The notes: generated from the sequence alone by a model not told the origin. Positions 1 to 12,074 are shown, counted from the first letter of the stretch. The stretch is 64,000 nt of DNA from Ottelia alismoides (GCA_037367405.1 JAZKJV010008264.1:496001-560000); one strand, 5' to 3'. Translations and numbers: made by a program.

Positions 1-1464
1 CCATGATAATTAAAGTATAATTATACTTTACTTTTTATGCGAAGCAAAATCTCATACTTTCTAGACCCTAACTGCCTGTGATTATCCTACAATCCCAAGT
101 CAATGATTGTGCACAACATTCACTGTCAATTGGAGCACTCACTCCCCTTGAGCACAAGCTTGTGCTACAAGCCTACTAGTATCTATAACTCTAAAAATGA
201 TGGAATATGGTAATTCTTATGCAGCTCCAAGGTGCTCATCTCCAACCAAGCTGCGACCATCTATGACACCCTTCCTTAAACAGCCAGCAGTAAGGATCCT
301 ATGCCCAACTGTCTCAATGTTGAGGAACAAGTCAATGACAAGGTGGGTCTTAAAGATCTAGGAGGGCGACTTGAGGGTGATGCAAGGGAGGTCAATAGCC
401 AGTGATGCAGGTGACTGCAAGGACAGAGTAGGAAATTTCCACTAGGAGGATCAGCGAGTATTGAGGCACTATTGTCTAATTTGGCTTTTCTATTATTTGT
501 CATTTTAGTTGTCATTATTTGTTGAATGTTGTTGGTTGCATGATTTAGGAATGATTTTCAAAATATTTGGCATTAATATTTACAGGAATTTTGACAAAAA
601 TACATTTTGTAAACTTACCATTTTACATAAACATCTTCAAACATCATATTAACACTAAATCATTATTTTCTAATATATGCACTTTAATTTGTGTATTGTT
701 AAGTATTACATTCAAATTTAACATTTCTAAATTAGAAAATAGTGTATTATTATTACCACGCTCTTTTCAATCATCTTATTTTTTTTAAATACTCTCTTCT
801 CAACACATCCTTAAATATCTTCTTATCTACCTCTGTCACCAACATTAGCTTAATTTTGAAGTTCAACATCATAATAGCAAGTTTGTCCTTTGAATGTTTC
901 CATTTCTTCTCACACTTGAGTTTGGGAAGATCGCCATCAAATGATCTTCCTAACTTCTTTCCATCGTGAGGTCATCGTAGAAGCTCCTTCATACCGTGAG
1001 CTCGTTGTTGGAGTATCTTCCCTTCCACTTCAACAAAATCAGGATCAAATCCCTAACCACAAACTACAATCTTCATGAATAATAAATCCAATCATCATTC
1101 AATCTCCGATTGGTCGTTGATCGATTTATATCTTATCATCGACTACCACGCACCTAACCCATAGGTTAATACATATTAAATTAACTTTAAGCCTCTAATG
1201 AGAAACTTAAATATGTGCTCTTGTTGATTTTTGCTTGTGTGTATTTCATTGAGATGTAAGGAAAGTTCGTTTAATCACAAAACAACTAGAATATCATGAA
1301 GTTCTTTGAAAGGTGTGAAGCTTGCTCACTCTTTGTGTAGTTTAATAATGTTGGAGGCAAAACTCTTCCACTATCAAGATGAGAGTTAAAAGAGATCAAT
1401 AAAATGAATATATATATTGTTCACAATATGCCGAGAGAGACTGCATGGATCAACAGGTTCATCA
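1..1464. other. Unclassified AT-rich segment, probably the right part of an insertion in element B's 3' LTR
   Basis: I recognise no gene here; the short open frames have no family motif. The right edge is informative: the sequence reads TTCATCA at 1458-1464, the terminal hexamer of the gypsy LTRs in this window. From 1465 on, the DNA matches B's 5' LTR around 63615-64000. The 680 bp that should precede this match in B's LTR (62941-63614) are not found here. This suggests that an inserted element ends at 1464 and starts before the window. Its family cannot be told from what is visible. Confidence 0.4.
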
Positions 1465-2312
1465 AATAGTTATCGTCAATAACAAGCTTTAGATTTGTCA
1501 ATAATATATGAAATGATAGAACATGGAATATTATTTAAAATGACATGTTGTGCATAAAAATCGGAGTTCAAATGAGAAAGATATGCTAAATTGAAGATTC
1601 AAGGACTAAAATGCAATAAAACTAATAGTTTTGTTCAGAAAGAGGTCCCTGAAGGAACTTATCTGCAACAAATGAACTCTATGGGGGTTCTGGAGCAATT
1701 TTCCCCTAACCTCCACGTGCAACACACATGACTTGGGTGGCAGGGGTATTTCAACAATCTTGGAGGAGGGCAGGGGCCCCTATGCAATTTCCTCCCATGC
1801 ACGTGCGAAGCACGTGCGCTCAAGGCTCGAACATGTGGGGATATGGTTGGGTAGAGCCTTAGGTCCTCAACTAAGGAGTGGCACCCGAGGCTCTACGTTG
1901 TGACAAAGAAGTTCTTTGAAGGACCGAGCCTCCAGGTGTGGAGGGAAGCCTCAACGAGAACGACATGGTATTTAGAGAGATGTTGGATCAAGGATCGGCC
2001 CCTGATCCAATGGTGGTTTGAGGTTGAGGACAGCATTGGGTCGCTAGCAGTGGGAGTGCGGTGATCAAGGGTCACCACCTCCATAGATACACGATGGGAG
2101 GTGGAGTGATCGTCGGAGTAGACGGTGGCATCGGCGATTAGCGTGGAGGTGCTCCGAGGCGGTGGAAATGGATGTTGTGGGTGAGCGAAGCAGGGGTGGT
2201 CAGTTGTAGGTTCTTTGGAAGCAAGAATGATCGAGCGTGCTACATGTAGATGCTCCATGTGTCAAGGACAAAGGTGAGGGTACGATCAAGGAAGAAAAGA
2301 GGAAGATAACAG
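1465..2312 (-). repeat. Element B 3' LTR, left piece
   Basis: The stretch 1465-1860 matches 63615-64000 in the same orientation, so it belongs to the same LTR as the one leaving the window on the right. Its GC-rich part (about 1740-2280) carries CACGTG-type motifs near ACACATGACTTGGG. The piece stops at 2312, where the copia LTR starts with TGTTAGCC, and the LTR resumes at 56472. The 121-codon open frame across the GC-rich part (minus strand 1893-2258) is most likely a chance frame: it has no recognised motif and lies in LTR DNA. Confidence 0.7.
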
Positions 2313-4466
2313 TGTTAGCCATGTTAATCGAGGCAAACCATTTCTACAATAAATGTTATTGTAATGTTTAATATATCAATAAAAGTTATTGATTTATTTC
2401 ACTCCTTATTTGTGATTATATGATTGATTGCACTATAAGGTCCCTTAGAACAATTAGGATTATGTACCATGGCTATCTTAATGATCATAGAGTTGTTGAT
2501 TCAAATATTGAATCATAGAGGCTAGTGCTCGGATTAATATCTAAAGATTTAGATTGAGGACTCATCAAGCATCGTCAAATGATCGTTAGGAGATGATCTC
2601 CAGCCTGAGACGTGGATGCCAATCTTTCTCTTATAGGCTAATATCTGACCGACCTCTTGATGCAGATCCTTTGAATAGGATTAGAGAATCGAAGGTGTCA
2701 GATGAGTTAGGTTAGAGTTGGCTTAACAAGATCAAGATAACCAAGTCCTATGGCGTATTCTATCATGATATAAGCAGGCATCCTATGACCAAAAACATAT
2801 GTATTAATATATGTATGAGTGAGTTCATTTGCCAAACCAATAGGTTGATGGCCTAATCAAGGTATATACACCGGTGAGCCAGTGTGCATACAAGGTCATA
2901 TGAGTAATACGATCACTCAAAGGGATAATACAGGTTCACTTGTGAATCGGAAGACATGAGCACACCCATGGGGTATTGGGATCGCCCAAATTTCATGCAT
3001 GGTCGTCATGTTATGGAAGCATGGTAGGAATTTCTAGGTATGATATATTCTTTCGGAAAGCATATGATCGACATCAACTCCCAATGACCTAGTGAGAAAT
3101 TTAGTAATAAAACATTGAAAATTACAATGTAAAATTGATACGTATCTTCATGTTTATTCTAGGTCTTCCAATATGCAGGATGTATAGGTATTCGGAATAC
3201 CTGAGGGTGATGTGATCATAAATGATTATATAACCATGACATTTCCTATCTGAGAGAGTGATGAAAAAATGTTGCACAGTGATCTGAAATGATTCTTATG
3301 CAATGAGAAGATTAAATTTATGACTTTGATTTAATCAAACATCTATGGGAGGTCCTCATGATCTAGATTTGAGATATGATCTCAATATCCAAGTCCTTAT
3401 ACATGGAATGTACAATAGACATGTTCTTATCTCCAAGCATCCGTGGAGAAAGCATATTATTCTTGAAAAAGTATAAGAATAATTCCATTGATGTATTGAA
3501 AATCTAAGCATTGAGAAATAATTAAATATGATTTAATTATCATGAATAATGTGAATGTAATTCATATTATTTAGATGCATGAGAATTATGATCAAACGTA
3601 TTAAATGTGATTTAATTATTATGGATATGGATAATGTGGATAGTAATATCCATATTATTCATATATATTATAAATGTGATTTATAATATATAAGAGAGAG
3701 ATGTTGGTAAATAACATTTACAATCTAAATGTAAATGTGAATTGGATTCACATTGGACAATTAATTGAAAATGTTATTTATATTTTTTTTAGGTTGTGAA
3801 TTTGATTCACAAATTTTCAATGACATGATTGAGATTGTCATGAAATAACTTGAAATTATTTTTGTGAAATAATTTGCACAAAAGTTTTTGTAAAATTGAA
3901 GGATTATGTGAGATATCATATCTCACATAATTTGAAAATTAAAGCACCTTCCTTATGACGAGGGTGGACGACCACCCTTGAGTCCTGATTCAAGTGTCAT
4001 CGTCCACTCTTCATTGCGAAAGAGCTTTGCCACTTTCCTACTCCTTCCTTGCTTATTGATTTGATTGAATTAATTTATATTCATATTTATTCAATATAAT
4101 TTTAATTTAATCTAATTAATTGTTGTTGTATTTTTACAAAATCATGGCCATTTAAAGAAACACAAATCAATCTCCACCATTAGATTTGTGTTGTCCATGG
4201 ATTGAGATCCATGGACTCCTAAAATATTATAAAAGAAGAGGCAACCCTAACTCTTCATTTTACAACATATAATTCACAAGGTCTCTCTCCTTCTCATCAT
4301 ACTACATTCTCCATCTCTCTCTCTCTCTAAGTGGTCGTACACTTTGTGACCTAGATAGAATCGTCATTGTTGTGTTGCAGCTTTGACTGCTCGTAGATCT
4401 TCGTCTTCCTCGGTGCCTCAAGTACGCAAAGAAGACTTCGGATTTCATGTGACAAAATCAGGAGAT
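2313..4466 (+). repeat. Copia 5' LTR, left piece
   Basis: It starts TGTTAGCC and matches the 3' LTR from 51252 onward over almost its whole length, for example the shared CAATAAAAGTTATTG and the pyrimidine-rich CTCTCTCTCT block. It ends at 4466 in GAGAT, where gypsy solo LTR E begins; the LTR resumes at 23283 with AAGAT. A TATA-like box and a conserved leader follow at about 4227-4260. Confidence 0.88.
4227..4234 (+). promoter_or_regulatory. TATA-like box of the copia LTR
   Basis: TTATAAAA lies just before AGAAGAGGCAACCCTAAC. The same context occurs in the 3' LTR (TTATAAAC at about 52993) and, on the minus strand, in solo LTR F (CTATATAAG, 37744-37752). Position in the LTR and conservation suggest the start of transcription about 30 bp downstream; this is inference. 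Confidence 0.5.
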
Positions 4467-5957
4467 TGATGAATCTATGATTGATGAACCACTAAATGCA
4501 TGTATTAATAAGGATCCATTGTAGCATGGGCACTTAGCTTTCCATATTGAACTGAGAAGAATCTCATTGAAGAGGTTGTCACCTTTAATTTTTAACTTGG
4601 TAAGTCGAGGGTCAAACACAAGGACACAGGCAATAATATGATTATTTAGGTGGTTAAATATATAGATTAAGCTATCAATAAATTACCTAGTTCAACACAG
4701 AATCAAAGCAATGCAAGCAAGTAATGCAAGATAATGCACATCCTAAATGCATGCGTGGATGAGATGAAATGTGATTTAAAACATTTAATGCATGTTAGGA
4801 ATAATGTCATAATAAAGACTATGTTAAATCATGAACAAATGTAAATATAATCACTAATACACCCTAAATGGTCATTCAATCATAAGCAATTCATCTATTT
4901 GATCAACATTCCATTGAGTGAGGAATTCAAAGCCAGGTTTCATTTTCATATGAATAAAAGCATCTATTTCTTCTTTTAATTAATTAATCATATTAAACAC
5001 CAATTCAATAGCCAAATGCAAGAAGTGAAACGAGGACCACAAAGAAATTGAAAGCACATCAATCGGATATAACATGCTCAAGTTATTTGAATTTGAGTTC
5101 AGGGGCATAAACATAGTAAAAACATGTAGAATAAATATCACAAACATCACAAATAGATCCTTGAGGGACTAAAATGTAAGTTTAAAAAATCGATTGATTA
5201 AATTATGAAATACCCCCTACGTGAGGGTATTTTTGCAATTAAAGAAAATCGGTGGGGTGTTGATGCAATTTTTCCTGGCTCGCACGCACGAGAAGGCATG
5301 GCTCGGGTCACGTGGTATCACATGGTGCTTCGGTGGTCATCTAGGCATGAACAAAGTTGCAAGGTCGTATAAGTCGACGTGGCCTCTTGTAGACTGCTCG
5401 ATCGCGCCCAATTCGGCATGATCCAACGGTATCTGTACACTTTGGATAATCTCCTTCGCCTTGTGCGGTGGTAACAAGGTAGGGCTCCGACGAGCCCCTC
5501 CTTCCTTCTCTAAACCCCTGGAGGCTAGCTGATGGTTGGCGATCATCTTTGGGTGGCTTACGAAGATGATGTACGTTCAAGGAAAACCCACGGGCATCTA
5601 GATGATGAGGTCGATGTCAGGGCGTCGGAAGAGAAACTCCATATCGGAGTCCTTCCAGGAAATCTGGCCATTGAAGGCCTTGTCACCTGCAGACATTAGG
5701 AAATACATAGCTGGAGCAAAGCTAGTTGGTGCGTGCAATCTGATGAAACTCGATTTCATCATCTTTATTTTCCATTATTAACCCCTTGCTTATTCTTTTA
5801 TTAATAAAATCCAGATAATGTCTTGTAATTATCAGAGTCTTGAATAAATTAAAAATAACAAAAAATGGCAAAACTAAAATCGTGGTATTTTTAGCCTTAA
5901 AAATACCCTTAAAAATATTTTGTGGCTACAGATGACCTCTTCTCCACTTCTGGTCAG

Positions 5958-5998
5958 CATGAAACTTGTGGATCTCATTGAAATCTACAACTTTCATG
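5958..5998 (+). repeat. Conserved LTR hairpin (A2 5' LTR)
   Basis: The arms CATGAAAC...GATCTC and GAAATC...TTTCATG form a 41-bp imperfect palindrome about 220 bp inside the LTR. Equivalent hairpins lie at about 12309-12349, 18313-18352, 20437-20476, 21292-21328 and 57168-57203. See the findings. Confidence 0.75.
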
Positions 5999-6875
5999 TT
6001 ATGAGTTTTCTCAAATTCGGCCATTTAAACCTTCAAAAATAAACTTTTCTCTTGGAATAATTTGATTTGGCCACGTGGCCCGTTCTGGGTGAGCCACGTG
6101 GCCTGCCTCCCTTGTCTCATCCGCCGCCACCCACGACCGTTGGATCTTCATCTCGATCCAACGGATGCTCTTTCTCCACGTTCGCCCTTCACCACTGCCG
6201 TCTGATCTTCCCAGGTCCTCATCTCCACCGCCCTTACCCGCTCACCCCTCAGTGCGCAACGTGGCCACATTGTCCTCCACCCGATCAGCTCCTAAGAGCA
6301 TTGATCTCCACCGTTCACGGCCTTGAAGATCTCAACTGCCCGATCAAATTCCCATTTTTGATCTGGTCCGCTCGTTCGCGCCTCACACAGAGCGCACCAC
6401 GTGGTGCTTCGTGTGCCACTTGATGTCTTCTTTATCCATTAAATCCACTCCGTTCATCACGCATTCACATCAACCATCCGATCATCTTCCAGAGGGGATC
6501 CAAACCACCCGCTGGCATCGCGCCTTCGATGCGCCACGTGGCAGCTCCACAGCCCTTAGATCACGTGCCCTCGATCTTATCGGAACCACTCGTTGGCACT
6601 TCGATCTGGGCCGTTGGATCGCAAGATCCAATGGCCAGGACCTTGTCTTCTACCTCCGGTCGGCCTCTCTCCCACGATCTCCACTGCGCCAACCCTTCCG
6701 CCCTTCCATTTTTAGCCATAGCCCTGGTCATCCTCTCCTCTCTCTAACCACCCCACGACCGAGCTCATTCATCCTTCATCATCGATGGCACGTCCACCCT
6801 CCATGATCTCCACCTAGTCGTCCCACATCTCCATCGCAACCCACGCTCTCACCACCTGGAGCCGTCATCCCTTCC

Positions 6876-6883
6876 TTTAAATA
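6876..6883 (+). promoter_or_regulatory. Probable TATA box of the A2 5' LTR (decayed)
   Basis: TTTAAATA here corresponds to TTTATATA at 13227-13234 in the 3' LTR, in the same context (CTTCC before, GCCCTCCCCTCCACC after). The 3' LTR copy looks closer to a functional TATA box. If correct, transcription starts around 6910. Confidence 0.5.
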
Positions 6884-7144
6884 TGCCCTCCCCTCCACCC
6901 AGTTCCTTCGTCCACATTTATACGGAGGGAGGCCCATCCCTCCTCCGCCTCCCTGTGACAGGGGGAGGCAGAAGGATTGAGCGACGATGACTTGCCCTTC
7001 TGGTGACGACCCTCCGTCATTCATAGTGGAATTGCAGAGCTCCAAGCCCGCCCGAGCTCGCTGGCAAGGCCATCCAGCACGTGCGAAGACCCTGAGTTCC
7101 TCAGATGACCTCGAGCCCAGGCTACTACCTCCATCTCTGGCCAG

Positions 7145-7437
7145 GTAAGCCCTTCGATCCTTCTTGTTTTTGTCTTTAATTTCGCTTAATTATCTAGGCC
7201 TCTTCACTCGATCTCGACCTCCATAGTCACCCTCCCGAGCTCCACCGCGCATCCCCCTTCCACGCGCATCGCTCCGACCATCTTCTCCTTCCTCCAGACC
7301 CTAGATCACCGTCGATCCATCTCCTCCACCACCCACGGCGGAGGAGCTCCGAGCTCCCACGTTCTTCATCCATTGAGCTCTTCACTTCATTCACGCACAC
7401 ACGTTTTTGCTTAGGCTATGATTTACTAACGCTGCAG
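7145..7437 (+). other. Candidate intron in the transcribed part of the A2 5' LTR
   Basis: The donor CAG|GTAAGC at 7144/7145 and the acceptor GCTGCAG|A at 7437/7438 bound 293 bp downstream of the TATA-like box. A TACTAAC branch-point consensus lies at 7424-7430, but its A is only 8 nt from the acceptor, which is too close for normal splicing. In the 3' LTR the donor is CAG|GTCAGC, a weaker site, at about 13496. This is inference from motifs only. Confidence 0.3.
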
Positions 7438-8905
7438 ATCTACGAATCTTGCACTGACCGGAGACCCACCGGAACTGGTTTCATAAGTCTCGCCGTCGTC
7501 ATCAGAGCTCCAGTGGCCTAATCCAGAGAGTCCAACACCTCGCCCGAGCTCCCAGCTTCATCGACATTATTTCAGGAGCATCGGGCGAGCTTCACCCTGC
7601 CCAGGATGGAGCGGCGGAGGAGGAGCTCCATCGCCGGAGCTCTGAATCCGCCGCCAGCTGTAGAGGAAGATGGAAAAGCAGGCACCGTGGATGCTCCTCA
7701 TCGGAGTTCATCCAACGGTCACGATGCAGCCACGTCGCCAATCAGATCTCCTTCCAGGTACCGTTGGATCCTCAAGATCCAATGGTTCCCGTTCAGCCAC
7801 GTCGCCCATCAGAGCCTTCTTCAGTAACCATTGGATCCTCACGATCCAATGGCCTTCATTCGGCCACGTGGCAGTCACCGAGCCCTCTCCGACCCTTAGC
7901 ACCAAACCAGGAGGTTCGGATGCTCCGAACCTCGCTCGAGCCTGCATCGAGCCCAAGCCAACCTCCGAGCCTAGCCGAAGAAGCCCGAGCCTTCTCTGAG
8001 CCTCCGAGCCGTCCCGAGCCTGGAAGAGCACGTGCACAGCACGTGCTACTTTAGGTCATTTGTAGAGAAGCCCTCGGACGTCTCCAAATTCGCAACCAGG
8101 TCCTGGATCACGTGCAGCATCACGCACGCCTGGGGATATCTGCACCTTAGCCCTCGCGAATCTTAATAATTGCAAATATACCCCACGCGAGTGGGTAAAT
8201 TACAGGGAAGCCTCGCACTTTCTTTTTATTGCATTTTAGTCCTTCCCAGGGTCATGTTTGTATTTATCTTTTTATGTTTTCTTTCATTTATGCCATTGTC
8301 TTCTTTCAAGCATATCTTGAGCACCGTACCTCTGTTTTAGTCGATTTCAGTTTCATTTTGAAGCTTGCTTGATGTTCTTTTTAATGGCATATTAAATTTG
8401 TTATTTTGGACACTTGAATTTTGATGTATTATTTTGTTAGCCATGTGTCTTTCATTACTCAACTTGTTCATTGCTTAATTTGTCCAGCAAACTTGACTCA
8501 TGAATTAAATCTGAAATTGACACCTTGTTAATTGTGCTCACTATATTTATTCTGACCTAGGGCATATTATTTGCTCTGCATTGGCATTTATCTGCATGAT
8601 TAAAATATAAAAAATGCATGTTTATTCTTTAATGCATTGTCTTGTCCTTCATGCATACTTTGACCTATTGATTGTTTAATTCAACACTTGGTTAAATAGA
8701 TGAAAATCTGGATAATTAGAGAAAGGCTCGTGTCCCTGAGTTCGACCTTGGTTTCTTGCCAAGTAAAAAAATACATGACCATCTTATTCTTATTTGACAT
8801 ATATCAATTAGATGGTCCATTGATAAACCAAATTCGGCCCGACTGCGATGACATCTCAAGTGCTAATCCAGCACTCTTAAAGGGTCGAATTTGCGAGTCA
8901 TCAAA

Positions 8906-8923
8906 TGGCACTGTTGCTGGGGA
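8906..8923 (+). promoter_or_regulatory. A2 primer binding site (tRNA-Asp type, decayed)
   Basis: TGGCACTGTTGCTGGGGA lies two bases after the 5' LTR. Plant Athila/Tat-type elements commonly use TGGCGCCGTTGCCGGGGA, complementary to the 3' end of tRNA-Asp. The three differences are G5A, C7T and C13T, each falling in a CpG of that consensus. Confidence 0.8.
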
Positions 8924-10044
8924 CACGGCTCGTTTCTTAAATTATTTGGAATTTTGTTTACTTAATTGAGTGTTTCATTTTTATAGGTCAACTTGTTCAT
9001 TTATGTTGCATTATAAAATTTATCTTTTTTATTTGATCTCTAACCTTTGTTTCTGTGGCAGGTCCCTTGATCACTGAAGGAGGTGAGGAGCTGGTGCTTC
9101 CCGCTGCGAGGAGCCGCAGAAGTACGCTTTGAGCAAATAGAAAAGAAACAAAAAATGTCATGCATTTTTATTTCCATGCATAAACTTGTAATAACCGTCT
9201 TTACAGCGGTCTTCGATTGAAGACTCGCGTTTGTAAATGAATGATTATATGTGGTTGTGTGGGGATCGTCCTCACTTGAGTGTCGACCTAGGATAAGGCA
9301 CGCGGCTCTTCGAGCTTAGTTTAAAATTCTCATTTTCATGTGCTTGCTAGTAGGTAGGACATACTAATATATAGACGCACGTAGCATCGCCTCACTTAGC
9401 CAAATGAAAAGAAAATTTTCCCCGTAATAGAGGCATCTTAGGCGCGGCTTTCTGATTGACTTACATACATATATTGACTTTGGTTTTCAAAACGGCCCAA
9501 GTTTTTCCCGGATTTTTCGCCAAATCACTGCATGATTTCTCGCTTAGCCTAGATCGCAGTTTTTATCAAATACGCTGCTTTTCTCGGTTTCCCTTTCCTA
9601 GCTTGATCACCTAGGTTAAACGGAATATGGGAATGAACGGTAGACGATGACTGCTTGATTTTGTGCTTACCATTAATTAGTGACAACCTTAAATAAAAGC
9701 TGGGACTGTTAATTGCAAGTCAACCTAAAATGGTGTAAAATTTTGGTTTTGGGAGAGCAACACCCTCATTTACGCATTGATTTTCACTTAACATTTTTTC
9801 TCTGCGTAAAATTTAATGTTTTATCACCAATAAAACCGACAAGATAATAAACCAACCTTGGTTGGTTTCATGTGTGAGTTGGTAAAATTGAGGGTCTTTC
9901 TTGATTGATTGAGCCATGTTTGCTTCGATACACTCCCCTGAGCCGTAAACACTCCATTCATCTCCGCAGATTCATCCACTCATCTGTACATCCATCCCTC
10001 TTCTTCGTTCATCTTGGGACCCTTCCAACATCAATTCTCCATCT

Positions 10045-10158
10045 TTATACTTAGACTAATCTCAACCTAAGTATAGGAGGGACCCGAGCCCCTGTGATTT
10101 TCTCTACTATCCTTTCCTTGCCTTTATACTTAGGTTATTTCTAACCTAAGTATAGGGG
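10045..10158 (+). repeat. Two TATACTTAGG...CCTAAGTATA hairpins (A2)
   Basis: TTATACTTAG with ACCTAAGTATAGG (10045-10078) and TTATACTTAGGTT with AACCTAAGTATAGGGGG (10121-10158) form short stem-loops. The right arm, AAGTATAGGGGG, is the same sequence as the polypurine tract at 12076-12087. Equivalent hairpins lie in elements C (36425-36631) and B (59415-59449). Confidence 0.75.
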
Positions 10159-11144
10159 GAGCCCCTCTTAGCTCCTGTATATTTCTCTATACTTACATGG
10201 ACCTATCGACTTGTATCATCTAGTGCTATGAGGACGTAGCAAAGTTTAAGGATAGGGGGTATACCGTATATACAGTATACTTACTTTAGCTATAATCTGA
10301 AAATTTTGAAAAATTTAAAACTTTTTGGCTAAAGTAAAATCCTTTGAACCAAGAGGACTCAAATGTTTTCACGGCTTTTTCTATACTATGTTACACTATT
10401 TTGATAAAAATATTTTCAAAAATGATTTGAAAAATGAGATTTTCTTGTTTTGAAAAACCTTTTGAAAATATTTTGAAAACTTTTTATTTGTGTGACATGG
10501 TTTTGAAAAGTTTTCTTTTCAAGGAAAGTTGAGTCTAACCTGTGTTTTAACCTTTAAATCAAAAAACATAAAAATGAGAAAAAACCAAAAATCCTTTAAA
10601 AGTCATTAGTGACTACTAAGCCTAATTAAGTAGCCGCGTTCAGTGAGGGTTCGCCCTTAGCAGAGTGGATGGTTTAAAGGACATCGCGTAAGGCTCCGTC
10701 CTTAAGCAACGGGCTCTGGCCTGTACTTACATCCATACTGGCTGAATGCAGATGCATCTACTCAATTGAGTTTAGGCAGTCCTAATATCTCTTTAACTTT
10801 CAAAATAAAATGTGTGTATGTTTTCTGGATGAAGGAGTTGGATTAATCCTCTACTTTCACACTTCCACCCAGGATCTGAAATGATCAAGAAATCTTAGTT
10901 TTATGAGGTCTTTGATATTTTAGGTTAACTAGCCTTAGCCATCAGGGTCATAGACTTAATCATCTACATTCCCCTAGTTTTCTAGATTTGCATGCTATAT
11001 TCCATGCTTAGTCTCAGACATAAAGAATATGATCAGCACATCACATGCACGACTGCGGTTTTTGATGAGATGAGTGGACTTTTCACTTAAGGAATTGGGA
11101 TGAGGAAGTCGAGTTTGGATTTGATCTAATGATGCTCGAGGATG

Positions 11145-11315
11145 GGATAAAATCTTTGGAGGCTTCATGAAACCTGAGTGTCAGCAATATTAGCCAGTAT
11201 GAGAACTTGGTTCTTATACTAATCTCTTGATATTCACCTAAGTGCCAGGGTGTGAATAAATAAAAAATGTTGATCAGTGTGCGCCAACTCTTGGTAAAAG
11301 CAGTGGAGCTAGCCA
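11145..11315 (+). repeat. Conserved 3' internal block shared with element B
   Basis: The block contains GGCTTCATGAAACCTGAGTG, CAGGGTGTGA and GGTAAAAGCAGTGGAGCTAG in that order. The reverse complement of 58509-58675 in element B has the same order with near-identical words. It lies between the hairpins and the 3' LTR and shows no open frame common to both copies, so I treat it as a non-coding block. Confidence 0.7.
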
Positions 11316-12074
11316 CAAATTATACAAGTCAATGAAATTTCAAAGAAAAGCTCTCATTCCACAAAGTTACATATCAAAGAGCTTCCACCAAAGGCAAGCG
11401 CTCCCAAACTTTTCAAAGTGTCCACTTGGGCCACCGCTATTAGGACCAGGAGTCAGGCTTACAACAAAAAAGGGCTATGCATCATAAATGCTACAAGTCT
11501 AGGTGTAGAAGGTACGATAGGTACTCAAAAAAGGCACACCCCGGTGTACTCCCAGGAAAACAAGTGCAGACGGCTCCAACTTCTCTTGACAGACGCACTG
11601 ATCAACACCAAAAAATGTGTTGCGTAAAAGGCACTAGAGAGAATCCTTGTTCCAATGAGAGGGAGAGAAGAAATGACACAATCCCATGCCCTCCATTACT
11701 GGCCTTCCATCTACATTTTCTAAGTCTGACAACTAAGAGACGGTGGATCGAACGCAAGATTGGATTTATTCCCTAGTATTGAGGATTGAGTCCTGAGGAG
11801 AATTTCGTGAACCAAGACTTTGGGTGACGATTTGACTCTACTCTCGGAATCGCAATCAACACTAAATTTCATATCCTTTAGATTATGCGTACATCAGAGA
11901 GAGTCTGGGAAATTAGAGGAATTGGGTGCCTCTTGATTAAGGCTGGGTTGAACTCGAGAATCTTATACCTCTAAAGTTGAGTAGACTTGAACGGATTGGA
12001 TCATGTACTCACATGCACAAGGGGGTTAATCCAGCTTACTCATTCTTTTTGATGCTCGAGGATGAGCATAGTTT

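Larger units (their letters stand above)
6137..7852 (+). repeat. Array of CCGTTGGATC...GATCCAACGG inverted repeats (A2 5' LTR)
   Basis: Four short inverted repeats with 4-8 bp loops lie at 6137-6164, 6611-6634, 7761-7785 and 7828-7852. Some arms have changed to CCATTGG, which is expected if the C of a CpG turned to T. They alternate with CACGTGGC boxes in the GC-rich core of the LTR. Confidence 0.75.
5741..8903 (+). repeat. A2 5' LTR
   Basis: It runs from TGATGAAACTCG to GAGTCATCA. The first 350 bp are AT-rich and contain a conserved hairpin. About 6070-8150 is GC-rich with many CACGTGG (G-box) motifs and inverted repeats. The last 750 bp are AT-rich and hold the LTR-end signature GAGTTCGACCTTGG. 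Open frames of 70-130 codons in the GC-rich core occur in several frames and strands; none is shared as a protein between the two LTRs, so I do not call genes. Confidence 0.9.
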
